A stretch of 64,000 nucleotides of DNA, taken from assembly GCA_038106445.1 (NCBI GenBank), contig JAYODU010000005.1, positions 62,001 to 126,000 on the forward strand, written 5' to 3'. The notes below the pieces were generated by a model, which did no database searches, was not told where the DNA came from, and saw nothing but the letters and a program-made list of their open reading frames with translations. This DNA is from Pseudemcibacter sp038106445 (GTDB lineage: Bacteria; Pseudomonadota; Alphaproteobacteria; Sphingomonadales; Emcibacteraceae). Both the position numbers and the translations under genes were made by a program. Below, in pieces: positions 36,057 to 44,872 of this stretch. Position 1 is the stretch's first letter; the number at the start of each line of letters is the position of its first letter.

Positions 36057-36786
36057 TAAAAGAATTCGTCTAGGCGTAAACATTGACCATGTTGCTACAG
36101 TAAGAAATGCAAGGGGCGGTATTCATCCTGATCCCATCCGTGCGGCGTTACTTGCTGAAAAAGCCGGGGCTGATGGTATTACTGCGCACCTTCGTGAAGA
36201 TAGAAGACATATTCGTGATCAGGATATGGAACGCCTGATGCAGGAAATTAATGTGCCGCTGAATTTTGAAATGGCAGCTACAGCGGAAATGCTTGAAATC
36301 GTGTCACGACTAAAGCCTGCATCATCATGTCTTGTTCCTGAAAAGCGCGAAGAACTTACCACAGAAGGCGGTCTTGATGTTGTTAAGGGTTATAAACACC
36401 TTGAAGAATATATCCACCATCTTAAAAATGCAGGGATCAGTGTAAGTCTGTTTATTGATGCCAATCTTGAACAAATAAGAGCTTCACATGATCTTGGTGC
36501 AGATAAAGTAGAGCTGCACACAGGGACGTATGTCGATACTGACGGGGATAAGCGCATAGAAGAATTAGAAAGGCTTAGAGCTGGTGCAAAATACTGTGGC
36601 GAAATTGGTCTTGAGGTACATGCGGGCCATGGTTTAAATTTTGAAACAGTAAAAGCGGTTGCGGCTATCCCTGAATTTACAGAATTCAATATAGGCCACT
36701 TTTTAGTTGGAGAAGCTATTTTCTGTGGATTAGAAAATGCGATAATCCAAATGCGTAAACTTATGGATGAAGGACGCAACAATTGA
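36049..36786 (+). CDS. pdxJ: Pyridoxine 5'-phosphate synthase
   Basis: A 245-residue TIM-barrel enzyme that closes the vitamin B6 ring from deoxyxylulose phosphate and aminoacetone phosphate. It shows LGVNIDHVATVRNARGG, HLREDRRHIRDQD, MAATAEMLEI and LEVHAGHGLNF. The ATG at 36049 (MANKRIRLGV) is chosen to match family starts; it overlaps the DUF2062 stop by 8 bp. ATGs at 36034 and 36043 are also in frame. Confidence 0.95.
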   Translation: MANKRIRLGVNIDHVATVRNARGGIHPDPIRAALLAEKAGADGITAHLREDRRHIRDQDMERLMQEINVPLNFEMAATAEMLEIVSRLKPASSCLVPEKREELTTEGGLDVVKGYKHLEEYIHHLKNAGISVSLFIDANLEQIRASHDLGADKVELHTGTYVDTDGDKRIEELERLRAGAKYCGEIGLEVHAGHGLNFETVKAVAAIPEFTEFNIGHFLVGEAIFCGLENAIIQMRKLMDEGRNN

Positions 36787-36824
36787 TTTATACCGTCACA
36801 CTTAAGCCATAAAGGAATCATTTT

Positions 36825-37235
36825 ATGAGAATAATAGGCTTAGGAAATGATTTGGTTGATATTCGAAGAATTGAAAAATCACTAAAAAGATTTGAAGGTA
36901 GGTTTAAAAACCGTGTTTTTTCCGCTTTAGAAATAGAATATTGCCATTCAAAAGGGAATAGTTCAGCGAATTTTGCGAAACGATTTGCAGCAAAAGAGGC
37001 CTGTGCCAAGGCGCTTGGAACGGGTATAGCGGATGGTGTGTTCTGGAAGGATATATGTGTTATCAACGATAAAAATGGTAAACCGGCAATAAAGCTGACA
37101 GGGGGTGCGCTGGAAAGACTGAACAGTTTAGCACCAAAAGGAATGAAGTCACAAATAGATCTTACGATGACCGATGAACCGCCAATGGCGCAGGCCATAG
37201 TTATTTTGACGGCATTTAAAGTAGAAGAACAATGA
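36825..37235 (+). CDS. acpS: Holo-[acyl-carrier-protein] synthase
   Basis: A 136-residue phosphopantetheinyl transferase that activates ACPs. IGLGNDLVDIRRIEKS and FAKRFAAKEACAKALGTG give the Mg2+-binding Asp and Glu residues of the family. It could modify both the housekeeping ACP and the sphingolipid ACP at 17912. lepB follows after 19 bp. Confidence 0.94.
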   Translation: MRIIGLGNDLVDIRRIEKSLKRFEGRFKNRVFSALEIEYCHSKGNSSANFAKRFAAKEACAKALGTGIADGVFWKDICVINDKNGKPAIKLTGGALERLNSLAPKGMKSQIDLTMTDEPPMAQAIVILTAFKVEEQ

Positions 37236-37254
37236 TAAAAAATGAGCAGGGTAA

Positions 37255-38055
37255 ATGAGTGATAACCAACCAAAAGAAAGTATAAAGGCAGGCTCGAGTT
37301 CCTTAATTCTGGCAGAAGGCGAAAGCTGGTTTGATTTTTTCAAATCTATAATAATGATTGTTCTATTGATTTCTCTGTTTAATTCCTTTGGATTTAAAGC
37401 ATTTAAAATCCCTTCAGAATCCATGTTGAAAAATTTAATTGTCGGGGATTTTCTTGTTGTATCAAAATATACTTATGGATTTTCCAAACATTCCCTTCCA
37501 TTTAGCCTTCCTCTTTTTTCCGGACGAATATTTGAGTCCGATATAGAACGCGGTGATGTTGTTGTCTTCAGGTTGCCTCGTGATCCTGAGATTTATTATA
37601 TAAAGAGGATAGTTGGTGTTCCGGGTGATAAAGTTCAGATGCGACGCGGGATGTTATATTTGAACGGGGAAAAGCTGCTCACAGAAAAATTGACTGATTA
37701 TGTTCGTACAAATGAGTATGGACGGCAGGAAAAGTTCGAAAGATATAAAGAAACCATGCCAAATGGCAGGTCGTATGAAATACTGGACAGGGGCTACCTG
37801 CAAAGCGCAATGGCCGAGGATACAGAAATTTTCATCGTTCCTGAAGGGCATTATTTTGCGATGGGTGACCATCGGGATAATTCTCAGGATAGCAGATGGC
37901 CTGCCAGCACTGGCGTTGGCTTTGTTCCCGCTGAAAATATTATCGGAGAAGCAAGATGGATTTTACTTTCTTTTGATAATAAAGCGTCACTGCTAGAATT
38001 CTGGAACTGGTTTCCAAAAGAACGCCGTGACCGTTTTTTTACAACCATTAAATAA
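37255..38055 (+). CDS. lepB: Signal peptidase I (first of a tandem pair)
   Basis: A 266-residue inner-membrane serine protease of the type I signal peptidase family. One membrane segment (about 31-50), nucleophile S56 in KIPSESML, general base K117 in YYIKRIVG, box D RGDVVVFR, and box E MGDHRDNSQDSRWP (His in place of the usual Asn). It removes signal peptides from exported proteins. A second, very similar gene follows at 38178, so this is a tandem duplication. rnc lies downstream of the pair. Confidence 0.93.
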   Translation: MSDNQPKESIKAGSSSLILAEGESWFDFFKSIIMIVLLISLFNSFGFKAFKIPSESMLKNLIVGDFLVVSKYTYGFSKHSLPFSLPLFSGRIFESDIERGDVVVFRLPRDPEIYYIKRIVGVPGDKVQMRRGMLYLNGEKLLTEKLTDYVRTNEYGRQEKFERYKETMPNGRSYEILDRGYLQSAMAEDTEIFIVPEGHYFAMGDHRDNSQDSRWPASTGVGFVPAENIIGEARWILLSFDNKASLLEFWNWFPKERRDRFFTTIK

Positions 38056-38177
38056 ACTTTGAAATTTATTCTAACCGATCAGTATGTTGATTGCTGACAT
38101 TAATAGTGTTTGAGCTTTTTGCTTTCATAGGTTATTGCTATTTTGAATTAGTAAAATTTATAAATGTGAATTTTAAA

Positions 38178-38975
38178 ATGAATAATGAAAAAAAAGAAAA
38201 AATAAAAGAGATTTCAAAATCGGTTCTGCTTAAAGAAGATGAAAGCTGGACAGATTTTTTTAAAACCATTTTTTATGCTTTTCTGATTGCCATTTCCTTC
38301 AGAACATTTGCCTTGCAGCCATTTTCAATTCCTTCGGAATCCATGCTGAATAATTTGATGGTTGGGGATTTTTTACTCGTATCCAAAGCTTCCTATGGAT
38401 ATTCAAAACATTCGCTGCCGTTCAGCCTGCCGCTCATTCCAGAGCGGATATTTGCATCTGATGTTGAACGTGGTGATGTTGTGGTATTCCGATTACCTCG
38501 TGAGCCGGATGTTTATTACATAAAAAGAATAATCGGCATACCAGGTGATAAAGTACAAATGATCAGAGGTGAGCTGTACCTTAACGATGAAAAAGTACCA
38601 AGAGAATTTGTCGCCGAACTTGAGCACATCAATCCTGACGGCGTAGTTGAAAACTATACGCGTTATGAAGAAACCCTTCCTAATGGAAAGAAATATGAAA
38701 TTCTGGACCGCGGATATACGATTATGGCCAGGGCCGAGGATACAGCTGTTTTCCTAATTCCGCCGGGTCATTTTTTTGCAATGGGTGATAATCGCGATAA
38801 TTCGCAGGATAGCCGCTGGCCTGCTGAGACAGGCGTAGGCCTGTTGCCGGCAGAAAACATAATTGGAAAAGCAAAGTGGATCACGCTTTCATTTGATAAT
38901 CATAGCCGCCTTTGGGAGTTCTGGAAATGGTTTCCAAAAGAACGTCGGGATCGTTTTTTCACAACAATTAATTAG
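38178..38975 (+). CDS. lepB: Signal peptidase I (second of a tandem pair)
   Basis: A 265-residue paralogue of the preceding gene. Nucleophile S55 in SIPSESML, base K116 in YYIKRIIG, box E MGDNRDNSQDSRWP in the canonical form. More than half the residues match copy 1 by eye; the largest difference is the substrate-groove stretch at about 125-150. The ATG at 38178 (MNNEKKEK) gives the same length as copy 1; 29 more upstream codons are open but do not fit. It ends 5 bp before rnc. Both copies keep their catalytic dyad. Confidence 0.92.
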   Translation: MNNEKKEKIKEISKSVLLKEDESWTDFFKTIFYAFLIAISFRTFALQPFSIPSESMLNNLMVGDFLLVSKASYGYSKHSLPFSLPLIPERIFASDVERGDVVVFRLPREPDVYYIKRIIGIPGDKVQMIRGELYLNDEKVPREFVAELEHINPDGVVENYTRYEETLPNGKKYEILDRGYTIMARAEDTAVFLIPPGHFFAMGDNRDNSQDSRWPAETGVGLLPAENIIGKAKWITLSFDNHSRLWEFWKWFPKERRDRFFTTIN

Positions 38976-38980
38976 TAATA

Positions 38981-39688
38981 ATGGGGGATTCATTGATTGA
39001 GGAAAAAGGGCAATATTCGGAACTCTATCAAGTTTTAGGGTATGTGTTTAAGAATGATAATCTACTGAGAGAGGCTTTGACACATCCAAGCCTTGAAGGG
39101 AGCCGCAATTATCAAAGAATGGAATTTATTGGTGATCGCGTGCTTGGCCTTGCGATTGCTGTATGGATGTATGAACTTTATCCGGATTCAGATGAAGGTG
39201 GATTGGCCAGCAGGCATACTAACCTGGTGCGGCGGGATGCCTGTGCCAAAGTGGCAGAAAAACTAAATCTAGGAAATTTTCTTCATATGGCAAAAAGCAG
39301 TGAAGATACCGGTGGACGCAAAAGAAAAACCATTCTGGCTGATACGTGTGAATCGGTTATTGGAGCAATCTATCTGGATTCTGATTTTAATACCGCTGAA
39401 AAATTTATCCGCAGAAACTGGAAAGAATTGGCAGATAATGTAAAAGTGGCTGAACGGGATGCCAAAACGAAATTGCAGGAAATGGTGCAGGCAAAGGGTA
39501 AATCTCCACCTGTCTATACAACTATTGATAAGAAAGGTCCGGACCATGAACCTGTGTTTACGATTGCAGTTAAAGTTCATGGTGAAGGTGAAGAAGTTGG
39601 CAAGGGATTTTCAAAACGTGGCGCTGAACAACGCGCGGCCAATCTTATGCTGGAACGCCTTTCAGAAACCTGGAAAAAGAACGCCTAA
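38981..39688 (+). CDS. rnc: Ribonuclease III
   Basis: A 235-residue double-strand-specific RNase for rRNA and mRNA processing. The signature reads MEFIGDRVLGLAIA, with the Mg2+-binding Glu/Asp in ADTCESVIGAIYLD. A dsRNA-binding domain follows at about 160-230 (DAKTKLQEMVQ; GFSKRGAEQRAANLML). It sits between lepB and era, as in most alphaproteobacteria. Confidence 0.95.
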   Translation: MGDSLIEEKGQYSELYQVLGYVFKNDNLLREALTHPSLEGSRNYQRMEFIGDRVLGLAIAVWMYELYPDSDEGGLASRHTNLVRRDACAKVAEKLNLGNFLHMAKSSEDTGGRKRKTILADTCESVIGAIYLDSDFNTAEKFIRRNWKELADNVKVAERDAKTKLQEMVQAKGKSPPVYTTIDKKGPDHEPVFTIAVKVHGEGEEVGKGFSKRGAEQRAANLMLERLSETWKKNA

Positions 39689-39699
39689 TCGGAAAATAT

Positions 39700-40614
39700 A
39701 TGCCTGAGAGTGAAAATAGTAGTAATACGCGGTGTGGTTTTGTGGCCCTTGTAGGGGCGCCAAATGCCGGTAAATCCACTTTGCTTAATGCTTTGGTCGG
39801 AAGCAAGATTGCTATCGTCACACACAAAGTTCAGACGACGAGGTCCCGTCTTATTGGTGTTGCTATTCATAATGATGCGCAAATGGTATTTGTTGATACG
39901 CCTGGCATATTCACTGCCAAGAAAAGGCTTGAACGCGCGATGGTAGCTGCGGCCTGGGACGGCGCAAATGATGCGGATGTGGTTGTGTTGTTGGTTGATG
40001 CATGCCGTAAATTAGAAGACAATACTATTCAAATAGTAACAGGGTTAGGTGAGCGCAGAAAAAAGCCCATTCTGGTATTAAGCAAGATTGATCTTGTAAA
40101 ACGTGACAACCTTCTTGCTATTACCAAAGAATTAAATGATTTGTGCCCATTCGAAGAAACATTAATGATATCAGCAAAAACAGGGAGTGGCCTTGGCGAT
40201 CTACGTGACCTTCTGGCATTACAATTACCAATGGGGCCATGGCTTTATCCCGAAGATCAATTGACCGATGTCACGGAACGCATGCTTGCATCAGAAATAA
40301 CAAGGGAAAAGTTTTTTCTGCGGTTTCATGAAGAGCTTCCATATGCTGCAACAATTGAAACGGAACGCTGGAAAGATTTAAAAGACGGTAGCGTAAGAAT
40401 AGAGCAGGTAATCTATGTCGAGCGCGACAGTCAGAAAAAAATTATCATCGGAAAAGGCGGGCAGGGATTAAAAACAATTGGCAAGATGGCCCGTGAAGAG
40501 TTGGAAGAATTGCTGGATCGTCGCGTCCATCTCTTTATTTTTGTAAAAGTACGAAAAGGGTGGAGCGATGATAAAGAACGCTATCAGAATATGGGACTAG
40601 ATTGGGTAAAATAA
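39700..40614 (+). CDS. era: GTPase Era
   Basis: A 304-residue GTPase of 30S ribosome assembly. G1 GAPNAGKST, G3 DTPGIF, G4 LSKID, and a C-terminal KH domain (about 205-290) with IIIGKGGQGLKTIGKMARE. It closes the forward housekeeping block; recO, often next, is absent and the arginase gene converges instead. Confidence 0.95.
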   Translation: MPESENSSNTRCGFVALVGAPNAGKSTLLNALVGSKIAIVTHKVQTTRSRLIGVAIHNDAQMVFVDTPGIFTAKKRLERAMVAAAWDGANDADVVVLLVDACRKLEDNTIQIVTGLGERRKKPILVLSKIDLVKRDNLLAITKELNDLCPFEETLMISAKTGSGLGDLRDLLALQLPMGPWLYPEDQLTDVTERMLASEITREKFFLRFHEELPYAATIETERWKDLKDGSVRIEQVIYVERDSQKKIIIGKGGQGLKTIGKMAREELEELLDRRVHLFIFVKVRKGWSDDKERYQNMGLDWVK

Positions 40615-40664
40615 AGTCAGCCTATTAACGTGTGTCATTTTCATTCAATATTTAACTAAAGCGC

Positions 40665-41600
40665 CTATTCGCCCTGATAAAGGGAATGGGTCGGGAATAT
40701 CTGCCTTCCAAACAAGCTGGCCGTTAAATCAACCGCGATTTTTGCCGTGCTATTGTTTGTATCAAGTGCCGGGTTTATTTCAGCAATATCAAGAGACCCC
40801 ATCAATTTTGAATCATGGATCATTTCCATACAAAGCTGCGCTTCACGGTAGGTTAGGCCACCCGGAATTGTTGTGGCAACACCGGGAGCAATAGATGGAT
40901 CAAGGCTGTCAACGTCAAAGCTGACGTGTAAATGGGCACCTTTTTCAGAAACATCATGCAATATTTCCTGCATGGTCTGGCGGATGCCTATTTCATCGAT
41001 GCGACGCATATCATAAACGGATATGCCGCTTTCTATAACCAGTTTTTTTTCAATCGGATCAACGGAGCGGATAGCAATCTGATAGACATTTTCAGGCTTT
41101 ACCATTGGTATTGCATGGCCAACAGCAAGCAGATCCGGATGTCCGATACCCGTAGCAACGGCAACCGGCATACCATGGATATTACCGGATGGTGAAGTTG
41201 CATTTGTGTTGAAGTCGGCATGCGCATCAATCCAGAGCATGCAAACAGGCTTATTTATATCAGCGCAGTGACGCGCCACTGCGGCAACCGATCCGATAGA
41301 CATGGCATGATCGCCACCCATCATGATGGGAAAATAACCATCACTTAGTTCTTTATAAATTGCATTCTGAATATTATTGGCCCATTCAATATTTTCTGCA
41401 AGATGCCGATATCCGTTTTGAGGGGGTTGCTCAGGGTTATGAGGGCCACTTACATTTCCGGCGTCCTTTACATCACAGCCCTGTTTTTGCAGTGTGTCCA
41501 CGATCCCTGCGACACGAAGTGCCTCCGGCCCCATGGAGGCGCCACGATCACTGGCACCAATATCGCTTGGCACGCCTATCAATGATACACGATTATTCAT
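40665..41600 (-). CDS. rocF: Arginase
   Basis: A 311-residue binuclear-manganese ureohydrolase converting arginine to ornithine and urea. Metal-ligand motifs GGDHAMSIG, DAHADFNT and SFDVDSLDP are all intact, with SIDIAEINP.LD near the end. The ATG at 41600 (MNNRVSLIG) is chosen; 23 upstream codons are open but outside the family. Divergent from an Lrp-type regulator gene, which probably controls it in response to arginine; this is inferred from arrangement. Confidence 0.92.
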   Translation of the reverse strand: MNNRVSLIGVPSDIGASDRGASMGPEALRVAGIVDTLQKQGCDVKDAGNVSGPHNPEQPPQNGYRHLAENIEWANNIQNAIYKELSDGYFPIMMGGDHAMSIGSVAAVARHCADINKPVCMLWIDAHADFNTNATSPSGNIHGMPVAVATGIGHPDLLAVGHAIPMVKPENVYQIAIRSVDPIEKKLVIESGISVYDMRRIDEIGIRQTMQEILHDVSEKGAHLHVSFDVDSLDPSIAPGVATTIPGGLTYREAQLCMEMIHDSKLMGSLDIAEINPALDTNNSTAKIAVDLTASLFGRQIFPTHSLYQGE

Positions 41601-41830
41601 GTTGATTGCCCTTAATTTCCAAGACTGTTTCGTTTCTTTAGCGTTAGGATGTGCCAAGAAACCCTTCATTACGATTGATGTGATTCTTGCATAATTATGT
41701 ATAAATGAAATTTTTATTTTTATTGATATACCAAATAAAATTCGGTTAGGTTGTGTTTAACTGAATTTTGTTTTAATATTAATTTTTTGAGTGGGTTAGT
41801 AGTAATGTGGCATATAAAATCAGGGATAAT
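41601..41830. promoter_or_regulatory. Divergent promoter region between arginase and the Lrp-type regulator
   Basis: A 230-bp AT-rich gap between two divergent starts. It is the natural place for regulator binding, but I cannot find a confident inverted repeat or paired -35/-10 boxes by eye. AGGGAT 5 nt before 41831 is the ribosome-binding site of the regulator. Confidence 0.4.
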
Positions 41831-42316
41831 ATGATGAAAAAAAAGGCGATAGACCAGATTGATCTGAAGATTCTTTCAATTTTACAGGCAGATGCCAGAA
41901 TTACAAATCACGAACTTTCCAGCAAGGTAAATTTATCACCAAGCAGTTGTCTGCAACGTGTCAGACGTCTTGAGGATGAAAAATATATTGAACGTTACAT
42001 GGGGCATGTGGATCTTGATAAAATATGCCGCACTGTCACGGTCATCCTGACCGTAAGCCTTCATGATCATTCCAACGATAATTTTGAAACATTTAATAAT
42101 GCAGTTAAAGAATTCCCTGAAATTGTTGAATGCTATACGGTTAGCGGAAATTTTGATTATTTTCTTCGTGTTGTTTGCCCGGATATGAAAAGCTACCTCG
42201 CGCTTAATGATGCCCTCATTGAAAAAATGGACGGAACTGCAAATGTCAGCGGCCATGTTGTTCTTGAAAATACAAAAGCTTTTCAGGGATATGCTATTGA
42301 AGCGCTGGTAGAATAA
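41831..42316 (+). CDS. Lrp/AsnC-family transcriptional regulator
   Basis: A 161-residue regulator: winged helix about 8-55 (IDQIDLKILSILQADARITN; SPSSCLQRVRRLE recognition helix) and the RAM ligand-binding domain (VECYTVSGNFDYFLRVVCPD). AsnC-type regulators sense amino acids and often control the divergent catabolic gene; here that is arginase. The ATG at 41831 has AGGGAT at the right distance; an in-frame GTG lies at 41807. Confidence 0.9.
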   Translation: MMKKKAIDQIDLKILSILQADARITNHELSSKVNLSPSSCLQRVRRLEDEKYIERYMGHVDLDKICRTVTVILTVSLHDHSNDNFETFNNAVKEFPEIVECYTVSGNFDYFLRVVCPDMKSYLALNDALIEKMDGTANVSGHVVLENTKAFQGYAIEALVE

Positions 42317-42328
42317 TTTCAATATTAC

Positions 42329-42357
42329 TTGACGCTATATTTGCGAATCAGTATTAA
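42329..42357 (+). promoter_or_regulatory. Probable sigma-70 promoter of the TonB-dependent receptor gene
   Basis: TTGACG (42329-42334), 17-bp spacer, TATTAA (42352-42357), about 50 bp before the ATG at 42408. Close to consensus for both boxes and spacing. No iron- or metal-regulator palindrome is evident around it. Confidence 0.55.
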
Positions 42358-42407
42358 TAAAAAAGTTACTTTATAACATATATTTATTAATACTGACGAG
42401 ATTTACA

Positions 42408-44468
42408 ATGCTTTACCGGGGTGCTCTGGCTTCTATCATCTTTCTGGCACCTCAACAGAATTTATTCGCTGAAGAAAATAATAATGTAGAAATTACCTAT
42501 AATGCAGAAAATGCGGATCGTGAAGACCGTATTGTTGTATATGGTCGTGCGGAACAGTTAATTGGTACTGTAAATTCAGCATCAGACGGGGTTGTTGGCT
42601 ATGATGATTTCACCACAAGACCAATGTTAAGGGTTGGTGAACTGGTTGAAGTCATTCCGGGGATGGTCGCAACCCAACATAGCGGCACAGGAAAAGCCAA
42701 TCAGTATTTTCTGCGGGGCTTTAATCTTGATCACGGCACGGATTTCCTTGCAACTATTGAAGGGATGCCAATTAATTTACCAACGCACGGGCACGGGCAT
42801 GGTTATCTGGATATGAATTTTATTATCCCGGAAGTGGTCAGCACAGTTGAATATAAAAAGGGTCCCTATGCTGTTGATGTCGGGGATTTTTCGTCCGCGG
42901 GTTCAACAAATTTCAACATTTATGACCGGTTTGATGAAAATTTTGCTGAACTAAGTGTTGGGCAGCATGGTTATTACCGCTTTGTGACCGGTAATAGTGT
43001 AGAAGTTGGGGCAGGAGATTTAATGTTTGCGGCCGAAGGGCAGCTTAATAATGGCCCGTGGGTGCTTGACGATGATCTGAAAAAATATAATGCCATTGCC
43101 AAATATTCCCAGGATAACGGCGATGTGAGAACCCAGCTTCTTGCTACCGCTTATTATTCCAAATGGAATGCGACGGATCAGATACCAAGCCGGGCTGTTA
43201 CTTCTGGCTTGATTGATGAGTTGGGTTTTATTGATGATGACCTGGGCGGGAATACAACACGACTTTCGCTATCGGGTACAGCGGAAACCGAAAATTTACG
43301 CATAAGAGCTTACGGTCAATATTATGATTTTAATCTCTTTTCAAATTTTACCTATTTTCTTAATGATCCGGTTAATGGCGATGAATTTGAACAGGTCGAT
43401 AACCGAAGTATCTGGGGTGGGGACATTGAATATCACCAACATTTTGAATATGGGCAGACACGGCTGACCTGGGTCACGGGCGGGGCATTACGTTATGACA
43501 ATATTAATGAAGTCGGGCTTCATAATACGGCGGAACGTGTGCGACTATCGACCATAAGAAATGATGATGTGGAAGTTCTGAACCTTAGCGGATATTCAAG
43601 CCTTAATTTATACCTGAATGATGATTTCCGTGTTACAGGAGGGCTACGTGTTAACCGAAATAGTTATGATGTTAATGCTATAGAGCCGCTAAATTCCGGA
43701 AGCGGCAATGATGCAATCCTTAGCCCCAAATTCTCCGCAGCTTATAGGGTAAGTGATCAGGCGGAAATTTATGCAAATTATGGCCAGGGTTTTCATTCAA
43801 ATGATGTGCGTGGCGCGGCGATTATGGTTGATCCGGTTTCCGGCGATCCTGTCTCGCCCGTACCGTTATTTGCAAAAAGTGAAGGGGCGGAAATTGGTAT
43901 CCGCATTGAACCAAACGAAGATGTGAATTTTACACTAGTCGGGTTCTGGCTTGAACTGGATAGCGAACTTGTGTTTGTCGGGGATGCTGGAAATACAGAA
44001 GCCAATGATGGAACACGTAGGTACGGGCTTGAACTTTCGGGTTTCTGGGAGGCAACAGATTGGCTCGCTTTCGATGCAACTGCGGCGACAACAGACGCAA
44101 AATTTAACCTTTCCCAGGATAATTTTATTCCGGGCTCTGTGCGTTCGGTATTTGGTGCCGGCGCGACCGTAACGTTGGATAATGGGGTGACAGGCAGCAT
44201 CCGCATGCGTCATTTTGGAAGCGCTCCACTGATTGAAGATAACAGAGACAGATCCGAACCGACAACACTCGTCAATGCGGGTATTGCTTACGCGTTTGAC
44301 CGTTATACCATTGATCTGGATGTGTTTAATTTATTCGGCAGTAATGACAGGGATATTACCTATTTTTACGAATCCCGATTAAACGGTGAAGCCATGCCTG
44401 TTGAAGACATTCACTATCATCCAGTGGAACCCTTCACAGTGCGGCTTGGCCTTCGGATTAAATATTAA
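42408..44468 (+). CDS. TonB-dependent outer-membrane receptor
   Basis: A 686-residue receptor. Short signal peptide (about 1-21), plug domain about 45-160 (LRVGELVEVIPGMVATQHSG; QYFLRGFNLDHGTDF), then a beta-barrel ending in aromatic LRIKY as expected for outer-membrane insertion. The plug carries the His cluster THGHGHGY (around residue 125), a common feature of this uncharacterised receptor subgroup; it could contact a metal or be structural. There is no periplasmic-binding or ABC gene beside it, so the ligand is unknown. Confidence 0.88.
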   Translation: MLYRGALASIIFLAPQQNLFAEENNNVEITYNAENADREDRIVVYGRAEQLIGTVNSASDGVVGYDDFTTRPMLRVGELVEVIPGMVATQHSGTGKANQYFLRGFNLDHGTDFLATIEGMPINLPTHGHGHGYLDMNFIIPEVVSTVEYKKGPYAVDVGDFSSAGSTNFNIYDRFDENFAELSVGQHGYYRFVTGNSVEVGAGDLMFAAEGQLNNGPWVLDDDLKKYNAIAKYSQDNGDVRTQLLATAYYSKWNATDQIPSRAVTSGLIDELGFIDDDLGGNTTRLSLSGTAETENLRIRAYGQYYDFNLFSNFTYFLNDPVNGDEFEQVDNRSIWGGDIEYHQHFEYGQTRLTWVTGGALRYDNINEVGLHNTAERVRLSTIRNDDVEVLNLSGYSSLNLYLNDDFRVTGGLRVNRNSYDVNAIEPLNSGSGNDAILSPKFSAAYRVSDQAEIYANYGQGFHSNDVRGAAIMVDPVSGDPVSPVPLFAKSEGAEIGIRIEPNEDVNFTLVGFWLELDSELVFVGDAGNTEANDGTRRYGLELSGFWEATDWLAFDATAATTDAKFNLSQDNFIPGSVRSVFGAGATVTLDNGVTGSIRMRHFGSAPLIEDNRDRSEPTTLVNAGIAYAFDRYTIDLDVFNLFGSNDRDITYFYESRLNGEAMPVEDIHYHPVEPFTVRLGLRIKY

Positions 44469-44577
44469 GTCTGCTATTTTACTTTCTAATTTATCTACTA
44501 ATCGCTTGCGGTTGTGGGCTGCTGGTGCTAGTTTCCCGCCATTAAATAAGCACATAAAACAATAAGAGCATTTTGAC

Positions 44578-44865
44578 ATGTCAATTGATAAAGATACAGT
44601 CGCAAAGATCGCGAATCTGGCCCGTATTGAAGTTTCGGAAAAGGAACTGGAATCCACGGTAGGAGAGCTCAATAACATCCTTGACTGGGTAGAGCAGCTT
44701 TCAGAAGTGGATACCGATGGTGTTGAAGCCATGACCAGTGTGGTTGAAGCATCACTGCCCCGCCGTGAAGATAAAGTCACCGATGGTGGCTATCGTGACA
44801 GCGTCCTTAAAAATGCACCGCAGGCCGAGCATGGTTTTTTTGCCGTGCCAAAAGTGATCGAATAG
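44578..44865 (+). CDS. gatC: Aspartyl/glutamyl-tRNA(Asn/Gln) amidotransferase subunit C
   Basis: A 95-residue small subunit of GatCAB. VAKIANLARIEVSEKELE and ILDWVEQLSEVDTDGVEAM are the family pattern. It clamps GatA to GatB. Begins the gatCAB operon, 7 bp before gatA. Confidence 0.95.
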   Translation: MSIDKDTVAKIANLARIEVSEKELESTVGELNNILDWVEQLSEVDTDGVEAMTSVVEASLPRREDKVTDGGYRDSVLKNAPQAEHGFFAVPKVIE

Positions 44866-44872
44866 GGGGCGG

